Shown here: positions 22,613-33,885 of the stretch, piece by piece
Layout: every line of letters starts with the position of its first letter
Position numbering within the stretch: the stretch's first letter is position 1
Assembly: GCA_964036045.1 (NCBI GenBank)
Contig: OZ038385.1
Span: 1,550,001 to 1,614,000 of the forward strand
Origin: Eutreptiella sp. 'Long Island Sound 2002'
Lineage: Eukaryota; Euglenozoa; Euglenophyceae; Eutreptiales; Eutreptiaceae
Reading direction: 5' to 3'
DNA: 64,000 nt
The notes under the pieces: generated by a model
Databases searched by the model: none
Seen by the model: the letters and a program-made list of their open reading frames with translations, nothing else
Told to the model about the DNA's origin: nothing
Program-made: the position numbers and the translations under genes

Positions 22613-23221
22613 AGACAGAGGGAGGGAGGGGGAGAGAGAGAGAGCAGGATACAGGGGCCCCTGTACCTGCAAATTCCGTTCCCATTCCCTGTGACACCAA
22701 TGAGACATCATCCGGGTACAGGGGCCACAAACGGTCCACTGCCGGCGCGGCTCCAGGCCTCACATCCCAAACTAGGGCCAGGGGTTCGGACCACCCCCTT
22801 CCCCCGCTGCAGCCCCGATTGAAAGTGAGTTCAACATTCTCGTCAGCGCTTCACAGGCCTCCAGATCCCTGCAGACCGTCTGGATGCCATTTTGTCGGAT
22901 TTTACGCCAAAGTGACGGGGCCAGGGGTCTATCTTCGCAGTTCCAGGGGCACAGCTGACCCATTCTGGAATCTGGCGGCGACTTCAACTCTGGTGACACG
23001 AGCACGCCTCAGCGGCGTCTGAAATATGACCCCGTGTTTCGCACGGTTTGGGGCTCTTTGGGCACTTCAGGGTCCACCATGAGACGGGCCCACTTTCGAG
23101 GCCCCAGTTGGTCTCCCTCCGACAGAACGCGAACACGGAAGACCTCCGGGGCCCAGACAACCGTTTGGTGCCCCTGGACGGGCATTCTCACTTCAACGGG
23201 GCCCGAAGTGGCCCACGTGGG
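22613..23221. other. No supported gene
   Basis: Starts with a GGGAGA-rich tract (22616-22645). The remainder shows no motif-bearing frame. Confidence 0.45.
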
Positions 23222-23518
23222 CCTGTAGCGAGGGAGTTCTGCCCCTGCCGTGCTCTCCCGCTCAGCACACGACCAAGCCCTTGGACGTGCTCTGTGACGC
23301 GCGGGCGCAGAGGCGCCGTAGGTTGAGCCCCCCACGCCCCCGTCGCTGTCAAGCCACAGGCATGGCCAGCCGACTGGCTGGCCAGCCAAGGACACCGTGA
23401 AGCTACCCCCAGGCGGACTGAGGCTTAAACTCTGCATCTAAGTCCAAATCTAAATCCCATCCCAACCCCCAATCCAACCTGTAGCGAGGGAGTTCTGCCC
23501 CTGCCGTGCTCTCCCGCT
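23222..23518. repeat. 41-bp direct repeat pair flanking the left arm of an inverted repeat
   Basis: The sequence starting CCTGTAGCGAGGGAGTTC occurs at 23222-23262 and again at 23478-23518. It brackets the left arm of the large inverted repeat, like short repeats bordering an inserted or amplified block. Confidence 0.85.
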
Positions 23519-23929
23519 GGGCGGTGTAGGCCAGCTCATCGGCTGTGCGCATCCCCTTCCTACGGAGGGGCACTGCGCTCGGCAGAGCCAAGGGCAGAGC
23601 ACCCCCTCCCCCGCTCCCAAAAGGTGCGAGACACAAGCCACGTTGTTGGTTGTTGCTTGAGAATGGTGTTGGTACCGCCACATTTCGAATGAGGTGGAGG
23701 GGAGGTAGGATGGGGTGGATTGGGGGTTGGGATGGGATTCAGATTTGGACTTAGATGCAGAGTTTAAGCCTCAGTCCGCCTGGGGGTAGCTTCACGGTGT
23801 CCTTGGCTGGCCAGCCAGTCGGCTGGCCATGCCTGTGGCTTGACAGCGACGGGGGCGTGGGGGGCTCAACCTACGGCGCCTTTGCGCCCGCGCGTCACAG
23901 AGCACGTCCAAGGGCTTGGTTGTGTGCTG
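23263..23929. repeat. Large inverted repeat: arms 23263-23479 and 23715-23929
   Basis: The left arm (217 bp) is the reverse complement of the right arm (215 bp) with only a few mismatches, separated by about 235 bp. The same 50-odd-residue frame therefore appears on both strands. The single-stranded DNA or RNA could form a long hairpin. No transposase or terminal target duplication is seen, so it may be a foldback element or a local inverted duplication. Confidence 0.88.
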
Positions 23930-26900
23930 TTGCTTCAGGCTTGTAACTAGAGGTCAGAGCAGAGGGACAAAGCCATCGTTACGGTGTGCCCTGTGGCACA
24001 CCAATGGTCCATTCATGGGAAAAGACGCCCCGCCCCGCCTTCCTGCACCGTCCTTCTGGCACTCACGGTTTGAATGCGTTCACCACGTTGAATCACCCAC
24101 ACGAGCAGCCAGATGGCGCGGCCATGCTGTGGTCCCCAACTGCTGCCTTGGGTGTCATGAGCCATGTCCCAATTCTGCGGAAGCGCATCTGCGATTGCAT
24201 GGTTTCAAGGAGAGGGCACAGGGGTACGGGGCTGAAGCGCAACCCGGGCCCTACCCCATTTCACACCCCTGCCGAGCCCACATTGCCCGACCCCCGCGCC
24301 GAGAAGGGGCTGGGGGAGGAGCACTTCCGGGGCGCCCGAGACCTGCACTCAGCAGAGACCCTGGCGCTGGAAGGGAAATACCTCGGGAGACATGCGCTTT
24401 AAATTGGCACTGACGGTGACGGGCTCACGATGTGACAACAGAATGAAGGTGACCCCGCTGATCTCCACCGGCGGTTCTCGACTGCGTGCTACAAATGAGG
24501 CACAGAAGACTACGATACTGCAGGGCAAGGCCTCAGGGCACAGTCAATCCTGTGCGGCGGCAGATGTAACTCCTGAGGGGGGGGGGGGTGGCGGAGGCAG
24601 GGGGCCCTCGTTTCATGAAAGTTGGAAAACATGCTGTTTTGCCAACTTTGAGGGGGTCTGACAAAATGCAGATGGTTCAAAAACTGGGATGCTAAAAACA
24701 TCCCCTTGGAAAAGGCAATGGGAGTTTGCAAAAAGGAAAAAAAGCCAGGGACATAAATGGACGGCCTTTCCAACACACCCGAGAGGTAGCCGCCATTAGA
24801 CATACAACATGGTTTGGCGTGTGCTCGAAGCCCTCCCAGAGTTTTACTTAACCAGGGGTGATCTGGCGGTCCCACTCACCAGGCCAAACCACCCACCCAC
24901 ACAAAACGAAAAAAAAATTTCCACTAAGGAAGAATCAAATTTTGAAGAAAAAGCCAAAATAGAGAGGCCCATTTAGGTACACAACTTCTTTTGCCCTCCT
25001 GCCCCCGCCCCTGTAGGGTAGGCAACAAACTAAGCGAAACCCTGAGCCCTCCACATCACTGTGGAAGATCTTACCCGAACGATATCTGTGGGTGCCATTG
25101 TTGTGACATACTGTGACAGTGCCATTACATGCAGCCGCAACAGTGGGTGCCAGTAGCCCCAACATGCAGTGTGTCTCCTTCTTTCCACCGGTGCTACCTC
25201 AGCCTTTGGAACCCTCATCCGAAGAAGGACAGTGGATGACACGCTTCTACTGTGGTTTTGACGAGGGATGTCACACGACATTGCTTCAAGCTCCACGCCC
25301 TCAGCAAACCCCGTGGGTTAGGCAACGTGCATGAGCATGGAATATTGGTGCCATGTTTGTGTTTCAGTTTGTGGATGTGTGTATTTTTGTATGCGTCTCA
25401 CTGTTATGGCCTGCTTTTCTTTTGACCCCTCTATGTTGTGCCAACAGGCAACTGGATTTCTGGTCCTTCGGGCCAAAGCCTTCTACCCCTGCCATCCGCC
25501 CTTCCATGCTTGACTTGTCCTGTCGGCCGGCGCTCTGCTCGCCTGTTTTGTTCACGACACACCCGTGTGCCATCGCCGATCGCAGTGACGCAAAGAATTT
25601 GCCTTTACTGGTGCTCGCATTATGGGGTCGCTTTGTTTTCATGCGGATGCGTGTTGTTTAGCATATAATTTTCTGCTTTCCCAATTTCGCACTTGTCTGT
25701 GACGAATATTTGTGCATTCCCATTCTGTCGCCGTAGTTTATCCTATGGGTTCAACAATGTCAGACCTCAAGATTAAGGGCGCACTGCGGTTTGATTGGCG
25801 TCTCTAACTCCCTGTCTCCTTCCACCACTCCCGCTCCCAGCCCGCCTCTCTCGTTCCCCCTTCATCGCCCAACCCCCTTTGTTTCATCTCATCCGGTACG
25901 CAGACCCACGGGAGGTTGTTTCGAGCCCATACATCCAATAAAACAAACGCGTGCACCGCACTCCAATAGCCCTGGGCCTGGGCATGGGCTCGTAACAATG
26001 CCTCTGGAACTGTAGCTGCATCAAACTTTACTCAGGCTCCAATTGAATTTGTGGGGACTGTCACCCCTTCCCTGACCATGAGACACCTGAACTCTTCGAG
26101 TTCAACATCTCCAGTCCGCCTTTGATCAGATGCCCCGGATTGTCATCAAACCAAGTCTTGAATAACGACAAGCTGGCCGCCGGAACCTGTGCAGACGTTC
26201 ACAGCAACTGCACAACGGCACGAAGCAAAGCAGTACCGCCCATCCCTGTCGGACAAAGCGCATTGATTCTGCTCCTGGGGCTCAGAGGGTCATCCGTTTC
26301 TTAGAAAATCCGCACAAGCTGCAGAGTTTGCCCCCGCCATTCCGTTTGCTTCCGTGAAACGGAACGAAGAAGAACAGGCGAAAACGAGGTATGCCGCATG
26401 GACGGGCTATGCCCACACGGAGCGTCTCAGTGCTTTCCCTCGGATGCTCTATACCGCGGGCTGCTTGACCTTTGCGGAAGCAGTTTCGGGTGCCTTTCTT
26501 TGCTGTGGAAACAGAAAGGGTACGTGGGGATTTGAGGGGAAATGGAAAACGGGGAACGGTATCAACCAAGTGTTCGGCCATGTTTCCAGCGAAAAAGACA
26601 ACAAACGAAAGTCTCGATAAAAGATGCAAAAAAAAAAGGGTGGGCTGTGGGGAAGTGGGGAGGTGAGCTGGCGGAAAACTGGGGCAATGACGTTTTTGCC
26701 TTGTCCCAATGAGCACAATTCTCGCGTTTTACTAAGGATTCCACGCTGTCGTATAGCATATCAAATCCCAACCCTCGACCAAAAACAATCTCCAACGCAG
26801 ACTCTGGCCGCCGAAACAGGTCAAGAAAGTAAATGAGGCAGTGGGGGGTGATGGCGTGAGTGCAGAAGGGGGGTGCCCAGAGGCGGTGGGGGTCAGAAGT

Positions 26901-28245
26901 TGCCAGGCGAGGAGGGAGGGGTAACGATGCCTCATGGGGGCAAGGGCGGCCACAAGAGGGCAAAGAGGGGCGGCTGTCGTGGGAGAAAGGAAAAAGGTGT
27001 GGGCTCGGCGGGCCACACCCAACACAATAGAGGGAAAGAGGGAAAGCCGCGCCAGGATATGCCGCCCGGGACAATGCAAACCCATGAGCGTAACAGAGAA
27101 AACAAATGACAGAATGCAACGGAGGGAGAGCAAGCCACCCAATGGCACCTCGCCGGGACAGTGGACCGACGAGCACCACAGGGAACAACAAAGGACGGGC
27201 AAGCGGAGGGGGGGCAGCCACTGAGGATGGCCCAAACCAATGATCGCAGCGCGGAGAGCGAGGGGCGGGCAAGAGGAGGGAGAGGAGGCCGCGAGAGTAC
27301 ACAAACATATGAAGAACCAATGATCGTTGTGGGGAACACAAGCAAGCATCAAAACAAAAGCATCCGGAAACGGTGCAACGTAAGCAACGGCGAAATGTGT
27401 AACTTGCGAACCATGTGGAATTCCGGTACCAGTGAGGAGATAAGGTGCCAAGGCGCAAAATGACACAGGGGCACAACCATCCAGCGAAAGTACGCACAAT
27501 CGGATGCAAGGCACGACGACACCACGTGCACCAAAATGCAGGGCCCAAAACAACAAAGGAACATGGCAGCAATGGGCACACAACGCACCAAACCCATTCA
27601 AACAGCCCAACTGGCAGGGAGCCCCGGCCAAAGCAGTGGGGCATACGCCAAACGCCAGGCCAGCCACAGGCACACACACCCAAACCACACAGAGAAACAG
27701 ACAACTGAGCAGCAAGCCTGCCACACCGAGGGATGCCACACTTCCGAGCCATTCGTAGGCACGGGCCACTATTCCCAACAGAACAGTATTCTGGACCATG
27801 GCACACCACTATGTGGGAAGGTACGCAAAAGTCTCACAAAAAGGTTGTCAGGTAGCAGCCACCCCTATCCCGAGGGGACCTTGTTAGCCCGCTGCCCCAT
27901 GAAGAGACACACTGATAGGGCCTCTCTAGGTTGTCCGCGGAGAGCCTCTGCGTGCGCGGGCAGCCACATAGATGTTGGATAGGCTAGGCCTCCGCGGAGC
28001 CTGCCTGAGCGCCTCTGTGGCAGCCGGTGGGGCAGATCCCCGGACACAGCTGCATGGGCGTCAAAAATTGGCATTTCCCTACATTGGTGAAGTTGAAGGA
28101 AAAGCACTAGTCATGTGAGGTGAGGGGATAGGCAGAGGACCATCCCTGCCAGGGGGGTGGAGATACTACCTACAGTAGGCGGGGGGGGTGGAGAGTTTTG
28201 TGCAGGATAAACACTACGAAGCGTGGGGAGAAGAATGACAAAGAC
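23930..28245. other. Gene-poor sequence; both strands open at 26.6-27.8 kb
   Basis: No gene is supported. Between 26562 and 27809 long frames (355 and 415 codons) overlap on the minus strand while the plus strand is also open. Their composition (Cys, Leu, Pro, Ser, His) and lack of motifs suggest low stop density, not coding. G runs occur at 24577-24586 and 28178-28187. Confidence 0.4.
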
Positions 28246-28622
28246 TCAGATGAGTAGGAGGAGCATTGGCAAACAAGAGGAATCCATGGAAAGCACCTTC
28301 TGCACATCATTCCAGATCATCACACCGCAGGGGCAGGCCTTGCCTGCGGCGTACACCTCCTCATACATCCCCACCACATCCGAGGCCTCCATGTAATGGG
28401 CACAATGCTCGGCTGTGCTCGTCAGGTTGGTTACCAGATGGACCATCTTCTCCATGATGGCCTGCTTCCCCGCACCAAATAAGTGGATGGATGTGGCCCG
28501 TGTCTTGCGGAAGCGCCGCGTCCTGGGGGCACGAGCGGTCGTCATAAGAAACATGGCCGTGTGGTGCACTAGCATCAGACAGGGGTCAACTGTCGTCAGT
28601 TTGGTGATGCAGTGGCTGAGCA
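28246..28622 (-). CDS. Last exon of a hypothetical multi-exon gene
   Basis: An exon of about 125 codons ending at TGA 28246. It begins after an acceptor CTGTACAG with phase 1, matching the phase of the exon at 28827-28944. It encodes a helical, Met- and Leu-rich segment (from VLSHCITKLTT to MIWNDVQKVL) with two cysteines in KACPCGVM. I do not recognise the family. The predicted 204-bp intron before it (28623-28826) contains (CTGTCG)n and CTG repeats, which accounts for the stops there. The splice model is inferred from frame and phase only. Confidence 0.4.
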
Positions 28623-28826
28623 CTGTACAGGCCCTGCTGCTGCTGTCACTGTCGCTGTCGCTGTCGCTGTGGCTGTCATGCTGCTGCTGCTGTTTCAGCA
28701 AATGTTGCTGTGGCTATGCTGTAGCTGTGACTTTTGTTGCGGCGGTGCTGATGCAGGAGCTGGTGTCAGCAGGGGCTTAAGAGGGCGCCTGGTGCAACTT
28801 AAATAATGCGTCAATTGATCAAACAC

Positions 28827-28944
28827 CTGGAACCAAAGGAAACGCCCTCTTGATTCCTTCTGCAGCAAACTTTGGCACATCTGCGACGCGGATCTGGAAA
28901 ATTAAGTCCACCGAGTTTGAGTTTTTTTCGGCGGCAAATTTGTA
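28827..28944 (-). CDS. Internal exon of the same hypothetical gene
   Basis: A 118-bp exon between an acceptor TTTTTGTAG and a donor CCAG|GTGTTT. It encodes about 39 residues, including SVDLIFQIRVADVPKFAAEG. The junction with the next exon keeps the frame (G|TG = Val). No family is recognised. The product looks like an ordinary globular fragment. Confidence 0.4.
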
Positions 28945-29028
28945 CTACAAAAAGGTTGCATTGGAACACATCAAATCGTCACGCAAAATGGTCCACTAGG
29001 TCGGTTCAAATGCAGCTGTACTTTTGGG

Positions 29029-29232
29029 CAACTAGGGTCAGATTGTAGGGCAAATTTGGAGATTGCTGATCACACTTGAGAGCATCTACGAGCATGCGAC
29101 TTGGGATTCGGTAGGCCGCCAGCAAGGGTTCGTTCTCAAATGCTGCCTGCACCATCTCTATCGGAGCCGGATGGCAGTATTCTTCACGCAGGTCTTCCGG
29201 GCGGGGCGGGGCGGGGGCCCGAGGTGCCATGA
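29029..29232 (-). CDS. Probable first exon of the same hypothetical gene
   Basis: An open segment from ATG 29230 (MAPRAPAPPRPEDLREEY) through MVQAAFENEPLLAAYRIPSR. The donor site is uncertain. One in-phase option is GTAGAT near 29088; without splicing the frame closes at 29006. The start was chosen because a proline-rich N-terminus and a good helical segment follow. Function unknown. Confidence 0.3.
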
Positions 29233-29302
29233 TGAGTCGTACTAAGCCCCCGCTGCAGAGAGAAAGAGATGGAAGGCTGCAGAGACAGTCAAGTGGTAGC
29301 AA

Positions 29303-29839
29303 TAATGAAGAAAAGCTGGCAAGTTTATATCGTCCTCAAGGAATGAAGGGGCACTCTTCCGTTCCCTGCATATCATGAATCATTGTTTTTTCACAATGAA
29401 TGGGACAACAATGGGATACACATAAGCCATTGTTGAGCCATATTGCAAGCTGTGGCACAGTGCTATGGGTCTTTTTGTGCAAAAAAAGCCGGTTTCCCCC
29501 TGATTTTGGACACCGACGGCCCTAAACCAAGAACAGACCATATCTTGGGCTACATGGCTCAAAATGACGTTCCGAGGGCACGTAGACCACCCGCAAGAAA
29601 TCTTCGTCTGCCCTCCAAAGCGTCCGGTGCTGTAGCGAATAGAATGATTTGCGCAATGAGCATCATCCATTCTCATGTACTTGCAGAAGAAAGATGGGCA
29701 GTAGGCAGGTAACAGTGCTGCATGCCCCTTTGCGCCTTTCTCTCAACACTGTGTTCATTGTGTCAGCAGGTGCGTTGCACAGACCGTGCGCACGATGGGC
29801 CACCGGCAAAGCGCCCCCCCCGACCCAAAAAAAAAAAGC
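29303..29839. other. No supported gene
   Basis: Short motif-free frames only; an A11 run at 29827-29837. Confidence 0.4.
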
Positions 29840-30570
29840 GGTATGTCAGAAAGCTGTGCACCCAGAACCGTATACCCCCGAAATAGTAAGCTCCCACAAA
29901 ACTGTGCCCTATGCCGACGGAAGACTATGCCTTCTCAGCATGATGCCCCATGAATACCATGCCCCCTAAACAATCGGCCCCTGGAAACTATGTCCATGGG
30001 CATAGGGTTTGGGTGGCATAGTCTTCTGCTGGCATAATATTCAGGGGAGGGAAAGCCTTGAGGGAGCCGATAGAACCCTATCTCTCCTGAACACTTCGCC
30101 CCCTGCACTGTATGCCCCTCAACCCTGTGCCCCTCAGCTTAACACTACGAACACTATGTTCCTCAGCAGTATGTCCCCGGAACCCTATGCCCCCTGAACC
30201 CTACACCCCCTTAACACTAACACCCCTAGAATCGCCAGAACATTATACCCCTTGCCCCTCAATGCTATGGCCTCTCCACACCAAGCCCTTACCACACGAA
30301 GCTCTCTCATCACGGTGCCCCTGGAACGTGATCCCTCAATACTGGCCCTCCTAGGCCCTATGCCCCCTGAACTGTGTGCCCCCTGATCCTTGTGACTCGA
30401 CACTACGCCCCTGCCCCCTTAACACTATGCCCCTCCAGACTATGCCCCTGGAACCCCCTCGACGCATTCCCCCTGAGCACCATGACCTCAATATATGCGC
30501 ACTAAGCCCTCTCAACATGACGCCTCTGGAACACCCCCTGGTCTCTATGCCCCCAGAACACTGGGGGCGT
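29840..30570. repeat. Degenerate CTATGCCCCCTGAAC minisatellite
   Basis: Units of about 13-16 bp resembling CTATGCCCCCTGAACA are scattered head-to-tail, clearest at 30100-30560 and more decayed to the left. Substitutions are frequent, indicating great age. Frames through it are artefacts. Confidence 0.7.
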
Positions 30571-32670
30571 TTGTGCACCTGAAACTCCCAAAACTGTACC
30601 GCAGCAGGCCATACTTGCACAAGCTATGGGGCCACACTGGGCCAAAACAGGCTCTGGGAGGCTCTGAACTTGGCTAAAAACTTGCTGGAGCATCCCAAAA
30701 GGTCCAGAACCACTTTTGGAAAAAAATTTGCCCCAATTAGGACGCATTTGGGTATCAAACGGCCCAATTTTCTCGGCTCTTGGGGACTTTGGGAGGGGGG
30801 AGGGGAGGGGAGGGGAGGGGGGTGCAAAATAGGTCACCATGGATTCACCATGGATGGATGTTCGAGCATCCCACGTAGTCTACGAACAATTTTGGAAAAA
30901 ATTCAAGGTGAACCCTTCGTTGACCTATGTCAGACCCATTTTGGCCCCACTCATGTGGGCCCTGGGCAATGCCTTGTTGGGGCAGACTGCATGCCAATAC
31001 AGGGCTCTGCACATTCGTTTGGGCCATTTTGAGGGGTAGCAAGTACACAAAGTGGGGGGTTGTGGGTGCGTGCCCTTGAAGTTGTAGTTTGAGGAATCTT
31101 GAGTTGGGGCTATTTCCCTCCAAACAGCGCACATTCTGAGCAATTTTGGCTAGTTCCGGGACGGTTCTCAGACATATCATGGAGTTGCAAGCTTGAGCAA
31201 GCTTTGTTGACACACGCAATGTATGCCAGTTCGGTAGGGTGACAGCCTTTGTCGTGATCTGGCCGTTGTCGGCCAAAAATGGCTGTTTTACACCAAAAAT
31301 GGTACAATTCTAGAGGGTAGCAACTTTTGGCAGGCTGCATAAGCCCTGTTTTGACCTATTTTTTGATTTTCTTTTCTGACTGCGCAATACCGTGTTTTCC
31401 ATTTTGCAAGGATATCTGCACACGCCCCTGCCCCCACGGCTTATTTTGGGCGCAAACTGAAAGGGGCATCCGAATGGTCTCACAAAAAACTTGAAAAAAC
31501 ATGCGTTGGGCCCATTGATGACCGGTTTTTGGCCACACCATCCGCACTCATACGCCCGCATGCGCGCGCGTGCATGATGCATATGGACCATGCGCATTTG
31601 ACACACACCACAAAACAAAGACGATCAGCAACATCGCAACGTTGAAAGACCGGCCGGAATCGTTCCCCGCAGTGCCTGATGCATTGGACAATCTTCGCTT
31701 CGCCCGTGTGCCTCGTTGGCTTTGTGAAGAAAGCCGTTCTGGAACAGGCCGTGCCCTGCTGGGCCCATCCGGCAGACGAAGAGCCCTGAGAAATATTGAT
31801 GTTTTTCATCTAAGTCAGGGCACTGAACCTTTAACATCATCGCCCAACTCTAATGAGGGAATTGTTTCATCGTCCTCCCCGCCGGTGGTCACTAACCAGC
31901 GACCGTCCGCCGAATGGCGCTGCTGGCCAACCACCGTCCGTCCGCTGTCAGTTCAGCACCGTCCCTAGTACAGACCAACAATCGTTCCGTGTCAGACGCT
32001 TCTGGTTACCAGCCAACCCTTCATCGCATATGCACGGAAACGTAAATGTTGAAGGCGTTATGAAGAGAATGCGCCCTCTGGGCAGGCCTGCCCAAGCGGC
32101 TTGCCAGCTGAACGGCCAGCTGCCGTCGATTACCTGCCGGCTCCTGGCGCCTGGTTCACAAACAGTGCGACACTGGGCAGCTGGTTTGACAGTCGTGCCG
32201 TTGTTGGGGCCTGATGCGGCCCACCGCATGCGTCGCCATTGTGTCGCATCATTTTGCACGTTGCCATGAGATCGCGCGCTCAGGAGCCTCACTCTCAAAC
32301 ATGCGCATGGGTTTGTTGGACCAATTTACAACGGACAAGCCCTGGAAGAAAAGGACCACGGGTCTTGTGCAGAGCAGCAAAAGGGATTCTGTGCAATTTG
32401 ACACATTTCGCGATACTGCAATTTATCATTCATTGAGCCAAGTGGTCCCTCGAGGTGTGAACCTTCCAGCTCCCCCCCCAGCCCCCCGCCCGCCCATGAC
32501 ACTCACAGGGTGGATCGCCATGGACCACGACGGAGCGGGCCGCGAGCTCCTCTTCAGGGAATCGTGAGAAGATAAGGGGGGGGGGGGGCAACTGTGTTTA
32601 TTGAAGAAGATCATTCCATGAACAAATCTGGCAGAGGACGCAATACAAATAACAAGAATTCCTCCCGTAA
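30571..32670. other. Gene-poor sequence
   Basis: No gene is supported. A (GGGGA)n purine tract at 30793-30822 could form a G-quadruplex. A CG-alternating stretch lies at 31560-31571. A G run lies at 32577-32588. Confidence 0.4.
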
Positions 32671-33135
32671 TCAAAATGGTGCATGCACCGGGTTGCGGTC
32701 CGTATTGAATCTTCCGTTTTCCAGGGCTGTATTTTGAATTTGGTGGCTTTTAGGTTCCAAGGCGTCAAGGGCTACTGAGGTAACAGAAGCTGCTTCCACC
32801 TCACTGACCGTGTTGCCAACGAGGCTGACGGTCAGGCAAGATGCCACTTCATGGCTTGTCCCTTGACCAACTCCCGTACTACTCACGTTGGGACTGATGA
32901 GCATGACAACTAATTCGTGTCCTTCAGCTGTCGGCAAACCCGAAGGAGGTACACTGCCCCGTTTCGGTGTGCAATCAGAAAAGGGTGCATCTTTGTTCCG
33001 ACCGGAAAATTGAGTTGAAAAGTGACTGAGTTTGGGCTTGGAGATCGACCAAAATTGAACGTCAATATTCACATACCGCTTGAGTTGGCTCTCTTGATCT
33101 TGTGTTAGTATCTGGAAACACCGTACATGGGGCAA
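32671..33135 (-). CDS. Hypothetical coding exon
   Basis: A 154-codon open frame of normal amino-acid composition, rich in Ser, Val and Thr in its second half (ASCLTVSLVGNTVSEVEA). I recognise no family, and no neighbouring exon could be joined with confidence. It may be an exon, a pseudogene piece or chance. Confidence 0.25.
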   Translation of the reverse strand: MPHVRCFQILTQDQESQLKRYVNIDVQFWSISKPKLSHFSTQFSGRNKDAPFSDCTPKRGSVPPSGLPTAEGHELVVMLISPNVSSTGVGQGTSHEVASCLTVSLVGNTVSEVEAASVTSVALDALEPKSHQIQNTALENGRFNTDRNPVHAPF

Positions 33136-33282
33136 CAGAGAGAGCGTTCAGGATAGAGATGGCACAGTTTCCCATGAATCTCGTGTATCCTGATCTGGTC
33201 CCTCTGGCCAGGGCTCTCTATTTCATGCATTGAGAACTGGGCCTGGTTTCCTCCAACGTGTCTATCTTGTCCAGTGCTCTTT
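33136..33282. other. No supported gene
   Basis: Short interval between the hypothetical exon and the duplicated 41-bp block; nothing recognisable. Confidence 0.4.
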
Positions 33283-33372
33283 GGCAACAGAGATTCCCCA
33301 CTATGTACTGCCGGAAACGACGACTGTCTCTGGCAACAGAGATTCCCCACTATGGACTGCCGGAAACGACGA
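33283..33372. repeat. 41-bp unit repeated twice, 49-bp period
   Basis: GGCAACAGAGATTCCCCACT starts both units (33283-33323 and 33332-33372); one base differs. Confidence 0.88.
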
Positions 33373-33746
33373 GGACAACAAGCAAGAGATAGACCACTGG
33401 GGCACGAGGGTCATTTCAGGGTCTGCCAGGGGCTGGCTGACCCACCCATCTAAGGTGGCACACCCAGCCATCCACCCCCACAAGGCTGGTTGGATGCCGT
33501 GTATTATCACCACCGGTATCCATGGCATTAGAGTCATGGAGTCATGACCACAAAGATCCACATGGGGATGAGACTGGGGTGTCATCATCACCTGCATGAA
33601 GGTGGTTGTACCAATAACTTAAAATCATACACTAAGGGAGGGTGGTTTTGGCGTAGGCACCCACATTTTCAAAAAACGCAGGCAAGCACCCCCGCTCCCT
33701 CCCCGGGTAGGGTATCCAGGCCACTAAAAAAATTCATGGTCTGGCA

Positions 33747-33759
33747 ACAGCAACCGCAT

Positions 33760-33800
<41 letters not shown>

Positions 33801-33885
33801 CCAGCAACAGCAACAGATACATAATTGCCACAGCACCAGACCAGACAGAACCAGCACCAGCACCAGTACCAGCACCACACGAGGC
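33747..33885. repeat. (CAACAG)n and (CCAGCA)n microsatellites
   Basis: About ten CAACAG hexamers at 33757-33818 are followed after a short unique gap by CCAGCA-type units to about 33880. A polyglutamine frame results but lacks any supporting domain. Confidence 0.9.

Noticed and set aside
26562-27809. Overlapping 415- and 355-codon frames on the minus strand
   Set aside because: They overlap in different frames while the plus strand is also open. Composition is biased to Cys, Pro, Leu and Ser, no domain motif is visible, and the region simply lacks stop codons.
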